Shown here: piece after piece, positions 11,491-24,242 of the stretch | Position numbering within the stretch: position 1 is the stretch's first letter | Layout: each line of letters opens with the position of its first letter | Source of the DNA: Sympetrum striolatum | Taxonomy: Eukaryota; Arthropoda; Insecta; Odonata; Libellulidae | DNA length: 64,000 nucleotides | Assembly: GCA_947579665.1 (NCBI GenBank) | Contig: OX388347.1 | Span: 20,948,562 to 21,012,561 of the forward strand | Direction of reading: 5' to 3' | Notes under the pieces: generated by a model | What the model was told of the DNA's origin: nothing | Databases searched by the model: none | What the model saw: the letters and a program-made list of their open reading frames with translations, nothing else | Translations under genes and position numbers: made by a program

Positions 11491-14400
11491 TGTTTAGACG
11501 CTGCTTAAATGGTCTATTTCATAAGGAACCTTAGCCATTCTCTCTCTCTGCCAAAAGCCGAAATGCGTGGGCGTTGAAGAGTTCAGTGGCCACAATTTCA
11601 GCCGATTCTTCCGCCTTTGGTGCAGTCGCGCATCGACAATCTCATTTCTTTTTTAATTTTATCGCTCTGTCGAATAACTTTTCACCGTGAAGCTCAGTTC
11701 ATGAGATGGACCTTTTTTCCTTCAGTTTTCTCGCCGCATATTTATTTTACCGTATCGATCGTGGAAGCTTATCTTTTATATAGGTAAAGGATTACAGCTT
11801 CCATACACTTCATAGTTGCATCTTGCTTTATTTATGACTTGATTGATATTTTCAGCAGATCGCCATATAATGGTAAATAAGAAGTTGGACGAGAAAGCTT
11901 CATGATTAAAAACATGGTCATGTATATAGGAGTAGAAGGGCGTAGGAATCAGTTAATTCTGATTATATCGATATGAAAGGTGAATATCATAGGTTGAATA
12001 TCGCATTAACAGAAAACTTCAAAATTCTGCTTTTTTTGCAATATTATTTCTCAAATACATAACTAAATATTTCACGTTTATTTTATTTATTAATTTTGAT
12101 ATTTTATGGATTTCCTTAAAGAAAGAGCTTTTCTAAATTCTTGCCCTTTCGTTCAATCAAACTTGCACTTCAAGTTAACCCTGCAATTGATCCAGCTATT
12201 GGCGAAGATTGTTTCAAATTAAAGGCAAAAATCAACATACAAATACTAATATCTATAATTTTAGACGTACGCTTATGATAAATACTCATTCAGATATTCC
12301 CATTCTACATTACTCTTTTATGTACTCATACCCATTTTTCGGCGTTTCATACGATATAGTTGTTGATACCATTATGCGTTTCTCCGATGTGTAGCTTTTT
12401 CGTTAAGTTATCGTTTGGATAGATATCTGTGGATGTCCTATGCTTACTACCTCAGAATCATTGCTTCCATTGCATCTATGTAGTTACTAAAATCTTTTCT
12501 CTGATCATTTTTAAGGAACTCAACTTCCTATACGATGACTGTGTGGTTTAGTCATTAAATATTAAAGGTAGCATCCCTTGATTCAGCATATAATTTTAGT
12601 GACGAGATAAGAGTATCGTATTTCTTCACGTAAGGAAATATGATAAAATATCAGCAGGATATCTTATGTTTGGCATTGAAGAGAGAGGTGATAGTGAAGT
12701 CTGACAATGGGCACGTACATACTCTCCCTTTCGTACGGCGACTGCAGAGTGGGCGTCTGCTTGGTGTTGAGCCAGAAGACTCCTCCCCTCCCACATTAAC
12801 GCTTTTACGTTTAATATTAAGCGATGGGCGACTCGGGACAGTCCCGGATATTGTGGCCGCTTCCCAGAACGAAATATGAGCGAGCGTACTTCCTTATCAT
12901 AAGTTGATAATAAACCGAATCAGAATGGCTAATGATGTCGTTTAGTGAAAATAGAAGGCGTAAATATTTAGATTAAATCAATGTATGAATTGATATATGG
13001 ATACGTTATTGATCTTTTTGATAGATAAAATTTATGTTTCTAAGGAGATAATGAGTAAGGAAGTCGCACAGTAATGATCGGGATATAAGTTCCTCATAGC
13101 GACATTGTTTATTTTCCTTAGGGTGGGACATACGCAGAAAATGTGTTTAATATCACCGATATGAAAGTCGATACGATGATCGTTCTCTTAATTTAAAGGA
13201 AATGTTATTGTTCAGACAGATTTCTATCTCAAGATTAATGTAGGATTGTGTTTTACCTAAGATAGAAAAGGAACATTTTTCTTTATTTGTCTGACATTTA
13301 TTTTAATTAACCTTCATAGTGAGTGATACACTTCTTGCTCTGAAAAAATCATGCTCCATACTTTCAATTAACTCTAAAAATTACTCAATTTTTCTTGAGA
13401 ATGAAAATATTGAAATTAGTCTTGAACTATGACATTCACCAACTATCCCAAGTATAGCAAATTAATTCTGTTCGATCTTTAAAACAGAAAGACCCTCTTT
13501 CATATGAAAAAAGTAGGCTGAGAAAATATCATGATGCATTATTAATTTAAGAGAGGGAACTAAAATATGATAACAGGTGCGTAACTCTTCTGTCTACCGG
13601 AATTACGGTTCAGAATTCAGGTTCAGGAAATAAAAAAATAGTTCTGCTAATTGCATTTGCATCAATCTTTTCTCTGAGTATAGTATTCTATTTAAACCTC
13701 TGGAGTAAAATTAAGGCCACAGAAAAGCTGTCGTAGATTTCTTTCAGTCGTTTAGAAAGGTAGGATGACTTTAGCGGAGCACAAATAAATGGAATTTACG
13801 TAAATTATTTTAAAAGATGTCTTCCAAATGAAGAGTGATTGAATAATGGTTTCCGATGAGTAACAGCGCAGTCTGAAGCGATTCCTCGCTAAAGAAAATA
13901 GCGAAGGAACTCCATAAAAGGCCAAAGAAAGGAACGGAATCATTTCACCAGAAACGAGTGGCATGAAGCGAGACTCGGAAAATGTTTATTCCTTTCATTT
14001 TGAGTAGAATATCCTTGATGGCGATGGCCGGAGGAAGAATCCTCTTTTTGAGCCAAATGGACTCTATTTTTTACTGCACCGGAGAGTCGTATTGCATAAC
14101 CACGGGATCACAAAAATACGTTGATTTTTTCCCCGTTTCCGCTCTATAAATAAATCTTGCTTCCTGCAGACGCCGGCGATGGCACTTATGGAGTGAGAAC
14201 ATGTCAGAGAAACGTTTTAAGGCGCTCTATGCCAAAATTCCCATCTCTTCTGCATCCACTTCCCCCTCTTCAGATCCGTGCTTTTTTAAAGTCGTGAATC
14301 ACATCGCCTACTTCCCTTCGCTATCGATATCGATTGGGTTATTCGATATAACGGAGAGGAGGAGAAACTATGATTGATGGTCTATTGATTGTGAGATATT

Positions 14401-17400
14401 CTATTTATTGGACTCTGACCACACATTTAAGTCTCAATTATTTTAAATGAAAAATCATAGAATTAATGTTATCATAAAAGTAGGATGGAAACTGTTTATG
14501 TATAACGAATACTGGTAATAGGAAATTTCGGTTAACAGGAAAAAAATTAATAACCCGCAGGGAAAATATCCGTACAAAATTCCTTGAACATTACGGAACG
14601 ACATTTACAGGGAATAAAATTTAAATAAAAATTACAATTCTACATTTAAAATAATTTTTAATATCTGCTAATAAATTTTAGTATTATTTTATCAACGGCT
14701 TAGATTCCGTAAATAATGATTTTGAGATAATTAGTTAAAAGTTTATTAATTCAATAAGTGTAAACTTAGGACTTTTTCAATGTAAGGCAATTATTTCTCG
14801 TATGTGTAAAATTCAAATAATCGGATTGCTTTTGCAACGAATTCAGATAACGCAATTCTGCGAACGCTAAATTTATGACCCCTACGTTTTCTAGTAACCC
14901 ATTTCCACTTTATGGATTCTTCTTATGATTAAAAAAAAATCGATGGAATTGAGAATACATAACAGAAACCTTTTTAGCTTTTCACAGTTAAAATTCGCTA
15001 GATTTATTTCTTACAATTAGATGGCTATGGGTTAAATGCATCATTATATTGAAATCAGAATTAGTTTTACTGTCGAAGTAGGTAAATCACAGATATGAAA
15101 AGTCTGTTTAAAACAAATCACAGAGACCCCTCCATGAAAATCTTTCAATCGATTGTGATGAAACGAGTAAAATTACAGTAATAAAATATTAAATTTATCT
15201 TTTTGATAGTTCAATTTCTTCCACTAAATTCATTCCTATGGATAACGTGGTAAATTCAGATTATCAATAACAGTATTTATCGTGATGGATTTTCCTTTAT
15301 TACGAGTAGTAAGGAATCCTGAATAGTATCTTCTAATCATTGAAAAGTATAATCGAAAATTTAATGATTCTTTTACCTATTTTACCGATAATATCAATCG
15401 CGGATTCTATGCAGAATATTAGGACTATCTGTGAAGAATTATTTATCAAGATCATTATAAACCGCCTGTTAGCATCATATTTTAGTTTTATTAAGTACTC
15501 ACAAAATTGTATCAAATCCGTATGTACTCGATTAAATTTTCTAAAAGAAGATGAAATGAGCATCACGCTACTTGGAATATTGCCCGCGCCATCTGCCGAG
15601 GATTGCATGCACTAAAGTCAGCGGGTTTTTAAGGGTCGAAATCCTGGTTAGTTTGATCGCTAAATCTCTCAGTGTTTTCAGGAAGAGAGAATGGTAATTA
15701 TTCAGTTTATTAGATGGCTTATTTTTTCCCGTATGCAAATCTGAAAGATGGGCCAGGGGATGGAAATCTTTTTGAATATAGGGATCTAATGAGAAAGCTT
15801 ATTTTTTATTCTTATACGAGATATAAAACTGAAGTATAAGCATAATTCGTTTGGTAATATTAAGTGATTCCTTCATTAGTTAATATTACCACTTTTCTTT
15901 ATAAATTAAAGAAATTATAATAATTCCTCAGCTTGAAAGCCAGTCTAACAGTTTACATCATCCTAGAAGCGTGGGGATCTAAGCAAAGAAGTTTATAGAC
16001 ATAGTAAAAGACGTATTTCGTAACAGACGATGCTCGTCTGAAAGTTAGAGCGGACACTCCTTTTCCATTAGCCATTGTATATTATATCACCATTCCGAGA
16101 CGTTGAGGGATAAAAAGCAGAGTCATCTCATTTCGAGGCGTCGCGAAGGAGCTGTATAAAGAAGTGCATAGGAGCAGTGTTATTTCGATGCGATCAGCCG
16201 TATTTGCTGTTAGCGCGTCGCCTAAATTCAGAGCGTAAACAGCCCGACTTCGAACGCCACGAAAAGAAAGAGCCGTTCATAATGGCGACTTCTTGTAAAC
16301 AATGCGTCATCGAGAAAATGGCAGAGAGGACAGTGGCGTCCAAATTGAATGTAAACAGACAGTGGCTCCACCGAGTCCAACGGAGAAAATATCGCAAAAT
16401 CAGCGTCTGCCAAGGTTAATTACGATTCGGTGCGATAATGAAAATTTCAGAGAATAACAAATCGCGATTGTCGGCTTTACAAAATGGTTTGTTTGTTCAT
16501 TATCTGAAATGAGTGCGAGTTATGGAGAACAGTTTCGATGATTCATCGTCTCCTGATGATAAGTTGTTGATAACGATGACGTCATAGCAAGCAGAAATAA
16601 TCCAAGTGCGTTTATTTGAATTGCAATCAGAAGCGTGAAGCAGAACGGGTTTGTTTATCTTAGTAGCTTAACTTGTACACTCCCAATCGTGGCAGCTATT
16701 GAAATATTTACGTCAAATTATTTTTGTTAATATATTCTTTAAATCCCATAATGTACAGTGATGATAGCGTTAAAAGTACCGCAGCATTGGAATGTGTGTT
16801 AAATCAATATCCTAAACATATATATTTGCGACGGATATCCCCTGGATATAATTATTTTCGAGTTATCAATCAATGTTGTTTGATTTATTATCAGGTGGCA
16901 GCGTCGTATTTGCATTCAAAATACTTACAATGCCTAAGTTTACATTGCCCCACTTTAAAACATGTCTGCACAAGAGAGGTAAAGGGCCTCGTGGATTTAG
17001 CATAAAGTGATCGCGATTTTCAGATGAAGACTTTTGAGTAAATTTAGGTTCTTTTCACCATTTATCAAGTTGGTGATTGAAGCATGAAAACGCGAAAAAT
17101 GATTAATGAGTGGAAAAGTGCGACATTTTTAGTAACAAAATATTCGTAATTTGCAATTTAATGAGAAGAAAGTAGTCTTGATGTGTCCTCAAGTCTATTG
17201 AAGCTATTTTGAAATTTTGCTAATTAGTAAAACTTCCCATATGCATTCAGGGTCTTATGTGGACGGCGGACCGTGTGTTGGGCCGGTCTGCTTTAATCCA
17301 TCGCCCTTCAATTTGGTTCTTCTTGCAAGATAATGCATAATATTTATTATAATTAACACTCCTGCTAAAAAATGATACGTTATGCTCATCTTAGACAGGA

Positions 17401-19811
17401 CGTAAGGTCGAGATAGAGGAATGACCGTACAAAATTCTATATCAATGCCGAATATTTCCAAGAGAAACAGTCTAGGGAATCAGCCCATTATTTTTACAAT
17501 AAAATTAGACTTTACACGTTTGGAAATCGATTATTTAAGAGATTTCGCTGGTATTTACGTTTTAAGGGAAATATTGTACTGAAAACAAACCTCGGGGAAC
17601 TACTTTTACGCGAATCCAAGGTTTTTCTGTTCGATTTTGGTAGTCACCTAAAATGGCAAGCACTCTAAAATGAATGCCTCGGGAACCTTCCCATGGTTGA
17701 GCATTGTCTAGTATTTCGCTATGAAAATCGTCCTCACAATTCTTCACCTTGAGCATTTACAAAAGCCTCGTGGATGGAAAAACAAAGGAGGATAGAGTGG
17801 CTTTGAGAGGCGTTGAATAAACACACCTGCGCCCCAATGAAACCGCGCTACGCCATCTGTGTGCCCAATTGATCTTTGTGCTCAACATTTGGACTTCAAC
17901 ACACAGGCTGACCCGTCTGCGAGAGTTACGCCTTCCAGAGATGATTAAATGCCTCCCTTTATGATGGAGGCAGAATGTCCCAATTATCGTTGATGCTCGT
18001 GAAATAGGCATTAGAGATTGACATTATTTTACAAAAATAAATATTTAAAGTTAGCAGTAAAAAACCACTAAGCAGAAATATTCTGATCATAAATTTAAGT
18101 GTTTTATAGATTGGAGACGTATACTTCAGTGCACGAAATGCATGAGTAATCAGGGAGAAGAAATGTATTTATATTGGATTAAGTTATTGATGAATTTAGC
18201 CATGATTATGAAAAACATCCACAAAGACGCTCGGCATGATAGCGGTGAAGAGCAATAATAATCCCCCACCAATTCGGACGTTGAACGAAATTGCTCTAAT
18301 AAATTATGTCTATGATTGTATTACAACTCTGCAATCCATTCACCGAAGGTTGCATTAAATTTGAGAAACGATGAATTTACAGTCATGTTTGGTTTTTATA
18401 GTATATTTTACTGACAGTTGATAGTGTATATAATACTGATATCAATTTATCAGCCATTATATGAATTGATCCATTCTGTTTGCTTCCTTGCAATATGCTA
18501 ATTGCGTTTCGCTATGAAACTTTGGGAATATTTCTGGTGGAATGAATAGCGTTTGTTTCCAGGCGTAATTATGCATTATTGCCTCAGGTGGAGGCATTGC
18601 ACTAATCTCGCTTCATAAAGACTTAACGTGACTGCTCTATGCTTGGAGAGTTCTTGTTAGGCGTAACGCGGACCATAAAACGAATGTAGCATGGAATATA
18701 ACTCAAGTACATTTTCAATTTCTTCGTGTGAAAATTTTTCATAAATTAGTATGTACAAAAAATCATTATTTTTTTTCCGAGATGGCGAAATGCGCCCCAT
18801 TATGCATTAAGTTCCCTTCTTTGAGAAACGACTATTTACCCGTAAAGGCCAGAGAGATTTAATTTATTTTAGTTAAAATGCACCAAGAGTTACCAAGTAA
18901 ACTTTAAATTTCCAGATGGTTTCCGAAGAAAATATTGAAAACTTAAAATGAGTTGTAGCCAAGGTAGAGGCCAAGGTAACATGTATTTTTAATATATTGG
19001 ACGATTAGAGAAGAAAACAACTCAAATAACCGCAAGATTAGAGTAAATAAAGGAACCGTTATCATGAAGAAACTTCCTCAACCACGGTCTACATTCACAC
19101 ATTAAGATTTCTTTCAGATCATATCGATGTACGGAAGACAATTGACGATTTATTCTTTTTCCCGCCCTCCACCGGCAGATAATGGAAATCGATTGAGGAA
19201 ATGTTGTGGGAGTTAGTTGTTTCGCACGCCCACGCACGCATTGTTGCGCAACTGTTTGCAGAACGCGCCCCTCGTCCGTTCCAAAAGCAAAAAATTGAAA
19301 AGGCGTTTGGAGAAAAGTTCAAACGAAAGCTGTCCAAGGTCTCATCACTTAAATGACCGCTCCTTTGTTTTATTGGGCAGATTCTGTGGACTTCCTTACG
19401 GTAATTACAAGATCCCGAATTAGAGAGCCACATACACCAACATACCACAATTGATGCATAACTTAAATTCTTTTACCGTGGTGTATTCAATAGATTCCCT
19501 GTAATTTACCGAGGGATTAAATGCAATACTAATTTCGTCATTTCAATTTCAATTGGTAGACAGTTTCTGAGCTACAATATTTATCGAATGGAATTTAATT
19601 CATTGGATCGACAAGTCATCTTGGTAGATTCACCGGACCACTGCGCTTCCCGATTTCTCTGCTAAAATTATTCTTGTTCCTCAGGAAAATATATTTATGA
19701 GTTACATTCATTATTATTTTGTGCAATGAATAAGCTTACAAAAGTAAAAAACACAAACACTTTTGTACAAATTCCATAAATTTTAATAAAGCTGCTTCCT
19801 TAGCCATCCTT
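11491..19811. other. gene-free stretch
   Basis: No recognisable gene. Less AT-rich patches lie near 11540-11640, 12700-12880, 13900-14280, 16130-16420 and 17750-18000, but their open frames (60-93 codons) match no family I know. A 13-bp palindrome CGGGACAGTCCCG is at 12834-12846. At 15333-15615 both strands happen to be open for 91 codons, which looks like a low-stop artefact of composition and not a gene. A perfect TGACGTCA (CRE-type) site is at 16577-16584, but one is expected by chance in a window this size. Confidence 0.5.
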
Positions 19812-19813
19812 AG

Positions 19814-19907
19814 AACGAGCTCTACATTCGTTGCATAAAGTAGCTATAAATAATGGTTAAAAATGTCGAGAGTATGTCACCTAAAGGAGTGATCTGTAAA
19901 AGAAAAT
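19814..19907 (+). repeat. ~94-bp dispersed repeat, copy A
   Basis: The segment from AACGAGCTCTACATTCGTTG to GTAAAAGAAAA matches 21439-21532 in the same orientation at roughly 80% identity, with shared blocks CATTCGTTGCATAAAGTA, CTATAAATAA, CGAGAGTATGT and AAGGAGTG. It has no coding potential. The spacing between copies is 1.6 kb, and flanks do not match, so this is more likely a dispersed element than a local duplication. Confidence 0.75.
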
Positions 19908-20552
19908 ACTATTATACCTGTATTCAATTATATGGCATGTAAATAGATAAATTTCATATTTGAATTACTTATTTATTATTCAATATTTGCATAATAGGTT
20001 GGCGAAGAAAAATTTTTATTCAGGACTATTTGTTCTTCCATCAACATTGTTTTCTCTGGGTTTCTTCCGTGTTGACTTTAGAATAGATTTCAACATTAAT
20101 TGACGAAGATTCGTGAGTGAGTAACATTCATTCTATAGATTAATCTCAAATAAAAGTGCCTTCCCAAGAAAGAATTCAGGAAGTGGTAACTAATATAGGT
20201 GGCTTAGCTAAGAAAATTCTTGGCAGACCTTTTCGATGAACTCACCAGGCGGTGGTTCACTCATAAGACTCCATTGAAGAAAAACGCACATTCATGGAAT
20301 TCCCATTCTGCTTTGTGGAAATAGTAAGGCTTAAGAAGAGCTTCGATATCCATAGATCAATGCAGAGATACGGGAGAGGTTGGAATGTAAGTGCTCCGTC
20401 TCTTTCATCAATCAAGTTAATTAGACAGAATATACGATATAGAGATTCCCCGAAAGTTAAATAATTTTTAATTATCGTAACCCAGACAATTAATCACCCT
20501 GTTGATAAATTTTGGTAGCCGATTCAACTTGTTTTAGGCAGCTACAGAAAGA

Positions 20553-21125
20553 ATGCTTTCGTTAGCATCCGTAACGTTTCCGGTCACTCTTTCGAGATTT
20601 CGAAATTCCACATTCCCGCGCGTACCTAAACAGAAACTTTATCCAAGAAAAATACCGTTCCTCAGAATCACAACACACAAATGCCGACAGAGCTTTTTCG
20701 ACATCATTTGTTTGGTCGCCTTTCCACATTCGATTTCATCGCCACGTCGTTCCAGGAGACACAAAGTTGCACATGCAGCGTCATCACAATCAATTAATGG
20801 AGCCCATTCATTTCCCTCGAGCGTTGTAAAGGGAGACTCGCGTTTGATAGCTTCGGAAAACATCATCTATCAGAGCCTTGTCATCGAGACGCTTTTCTCA
20901 CCCTCGCTATTGCTCCAGCGATTATCTTCCAGCGAAGTTTCCGTTTTAGGATTTTCTTCCTCGCATCGCCTTCCTCTCCTGTTTTCTCTTTCTGCTTATC
21001 TGTCTGTCATCTCTCTACTCTCAGATATTCATCTTCGTCGACCTTTGCAAAGAAAGAGCCGGATCGATTTCCTAAGCATGCTTAAAATTAGACAGCACAA
21101 AATGAATATCTACCGCATACAATGA
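20553..21125 (+). other. 190-codon open frame, doubtful
   Basis: The longest uninterrupted frame in the window. The translation is rich in Ser, Leu, Arg and Phe, starts MLSLASVTF, and has no recognisable domain, signal peptide pattern or repeat. The segment is somewhat less AT-rich than its surroundings, which alone lengthens open frames. There is no visible splice or promoter context. I list it only because it is the longest; I do not think it is a gene. Confidence 0.12.
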
Positions 21126-21438
21126 AGTAATATTTAATTCAGTACTTATAGTATTGGAGACCATTTACTCTAAAGGTATCATTATTTAAAAAAATTTGTT
21201 TTGAATATTCTATTGTCAGTCAGCAAAGTATCTTATGAAACAGCAAAAGAGGTATTGTGAGTCCAAATCGAATGAAATATACTCTAAAAACAGGGAAATG
21301 CAGTTTTATTTATTTTTATTCTTCATTGTTAATATTTTCTGTTTATCTTCTTTCAACTACGTACGTAATGTCTTTTTAATGTATGTACCTGCTATATTTT
21401 TATTTTTCTTTGGAGCAATCATGTTAACTGCTTATGAA

Positions 21439-21532
21439 AACGAGCTCGACATTCGTTGCATAAAGTATCTATAAATAACGGCTAAATTTTTCGAGAGTAT
21501 GTCTCCCTAAGGAGTGCTCCGTAAAAGAAAAC
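21439..21532 (+). repeat. ~94-bp dispersed repeat, copy B
   Basis: Direct-orientation partner of the segment at 19814-19907, starting AACGAGCTCGACATTCGTTG and ending GTAAAAGAAAA. Differences from copy A are scattered point changes with few indels. Family unknown. Confidence 0.75.
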
Positions 21533-24140
21533 AATGCACCAATTTGGCGTTATGAATGACTCATAAATTAAACGACCTCGCCTAAAAAATGATGGCAATC
21601 CCTTGGTCGAAGGCAAATAATCCATCCATCTTCCGAGGGCCTTCGGATGTGCCCTGACCTCCGCCCACGTCCTTTATCGCACATATTATTAGAACTTATG
21701 AACTTTTAACTCATCATAAACGTAACAATCCAAAGATCTCCACCGCGAAGTTTTGATGGATGTCTTCGAAGAAGAGATCGCTTTAATATCCATTCTTTTT
21801 TCTCCTTGCTCTTGGATGGTGAGCATTTGTCAACGCTATTTTGAAATACGCGTACACAAATACATCCACACCCATATGTATTTTGGTGGATTACTACTTC
21901 GATTTTATTTCATTTTTGTTTATTTTCACGGATCCTATCCATGCATAGTAACCTTCAATACATACCTGTAATAGGGAACAATATGTAAATATTACATGAT
22001 AAAAATCGTATATTCTATCTGCATAGTAATTATCTTTCATGAATTTCTTATTGATTTAAATATCTCCCAGACATGCATATATAATTCATACTCTCTATCG
22101 GTTTCACAACTCCAAAATATCTTATGTATGTGTTTTGTTATTTGTTTAAGTCAAATCTAAGTTTGGCGCCAAACTTCATAATGCGCACCAACAATGACGC
22201 TAAATCGAGGGTCACTTGTTTCGCTTAGAATATTTAGTTCGGATTCGTCTATCAATTAAAGTACTGCAAGCTTCAGTACTGTCTTCTCGTTCGGTCTCGC
22301 AGGAATCTTCAAAAAGATTGGGCTCTTTCGGGATCGACCATCACGAGGACTAAATGCAAATAAAAGTATTATAATTACGGACTCTACACCTCGAAACGTA
22401 GAGAAGATGCTCACATCTCTCCATGGATTCTGTGGCTGATCCTCTCCTCCCACTCTTCTTTCACCATCCTTCCTCGCGAGTGAACAAGATTAAAACAAAT
22501 GACTATCAAAAAAAGCCGTCCCACGCGTTTTCGTTGCGTCCTCGTTCAGCCTCGTGTCATCTTCCGCTCTCTTCCGAATTACGTAAGAAACGCCGACTTC
22601 GTAGCACTTGTTTCTCAGACATCAGCATTTGCATGGGATTGATAGGACTGTGCCTAATTAAATTTCACGCTTTCACCGGCATATACGGTTTATCGCTAAA
22701 TTACAAAATAAATGCATATAAAATGTGAATTCTATTTTAGTTTTTCAGAGGATAGGAGGTACCATTACTTCGTGAAATGGAAACATATATGAAATCTCCA
22801 TGGTATTATTTCGCACATTTCGTTAATTATTATAGAAGTATCTCAGCTTATAAACATACTGACTTCCTATTCTGTACGCACATATCCTTATGAAAATTCA
22901 ACCTTTATAAAAAAATCATTGATATGAATGAGTTTTATTATAAGTTAAAATTTTGCTATTGACTCAGTCTAAAAATACACTAATAAGAAAAGTGAAAGCC
23001 TTTTCCTACGAAACAACTTCTATCTCCAATCTGTTTGTTTTTTTAGGGAAACGATACTGATCATAGATCTATATATCACGACTTAGGTGTTACTTTGGCT
23101 TAAGTTTCTGTAATTGTATGTACTAAGAAAGGAAATTTTAAGTAGGTGAACTCCTGACTGATATACACGTAAATCATTAAAATGAACCACAGAATTATTA
23201 AACATAACCTTTACACGTTATGTGGAAGGCTTGCAGTCACTTTTCATACTTGTAAATTGATATTTGGATGGAATAATTCACAATTTTACTGTAAAATATG
23301 ACAGGTGATGAAATAAACGTGCAAGACTTTCAATTGAAAGGATTGAAATGAACTGAATTATTAGGAATGTCAGAGGGGGATTCTTTGCTTAGTTTTTCGC
23401 TTCGGATGCAAATGCTCAGATGTTGAGAGGAACGGTCCCAAAGATCGGCGTCGTGTGAAAGTGGAATCTGCCCAAGGTCATGCGTTTGATGGCACTCAAC
23501 AAGATATCCAAGGCAAGCCACGTCTTTCCAATTGCGTGTTATTTCGATACAGAAAATGAGACAGTAGTCTTTCAAAGCTAAATTAGCTAATTAGGACGGT
23601 CTGAATGCACAGAGTAATTCATATTTACTATAAATGCAAGCTATCACACCTCTTAATCGTATCTATCAGTTTAGCGGATTACTTTTGAACAGTGGCATAG
23701 CTGATTCTTTTTGACCTCTCCCCAACGCATGTACCCCAGATTCTCCAACGCAGAAAGAGGGTTCTCTTCGTGGTCGCGGGCCCCAAATGTTTGAAGGCTA
23801 CGGGATGTCCCCTATTGTCCCGTTCAGCAGTCCATTTTCGACAATTCTCTTCTCATAATTTCAAAGGAAAATTATCATCCTCGTTATATCTTATCCTACT
23901 GAAACTTTTTCGTTTCACTCGGTCGTTGATTCATTTATTGTTTGCTCTTTCCTTGGTGGTATTTCGTCAATATTTCTTATGCAATATATTTAAACTACAT
24001 GTTAGTTCTTAGGCGTACTTATAATTGAGCTATCGGGATACTTTGTAACCAGAGAATCGTTGGTTATAGGTTCATCAAAGTTTTGAGTAACAAATGAAAT
24101 GCACAAAGTTGTTTGCCATTGCACTAATATGTACTAATAT
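21533..24140. other. gene-free stretch
   Basis: No gene recognised. A moderately GC-rich patch at 22380-22620 has a 101-codon plus-strand frame without family resemblance. The rest is AT-rich unique-looking sequence. Confidence 0.5.
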
Positions 24141-24242
24141 TAGTAATTTATTCCCACATATGATTTTCTATTCGTATTTTTTACACAATATTGTTTGCAA
24201 TATAAATACTTTATTCTCACATATAATATGGTATTCGTATTG
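24141..24242. repeat. 62-bp tandem duplication
   Basis: TTTATTCCCACATATGATTT (starting 24148) is repeated 62 bases later as TTTATTCTCACATATAATAT (starting 24210). Both copies continue into TATTCGTATT. About 40 bp is clearly shared, at roughly 80% identity. It is non-coding. Confidence 0.65.

Noticed and set aside
15333..15615. Overlapping 91-codon frames on both strands
   Set aside because: Simultaneous openness of opposite strands with no homology points to a local lack of stop codons by chance.
16536..16570. Hammerhead candidate at CCTGATGATAAG
   Set aside because: No GAA or stem III follows within the allowed distance.
16577..16584. CRE site TGACGTCA (also at 60487-60494)
   Set aside because: About one perfect 8-mer is expected by chance in 64 kb and there is no promoter context.
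20553..21125. 190-codon plus-strand frame as a gene
   Set aside because: Translation is low-complexity Ser/Leu/Arg-rich, has no family resemblance, and lies in a patch where lower AT alone lengthens open frames.
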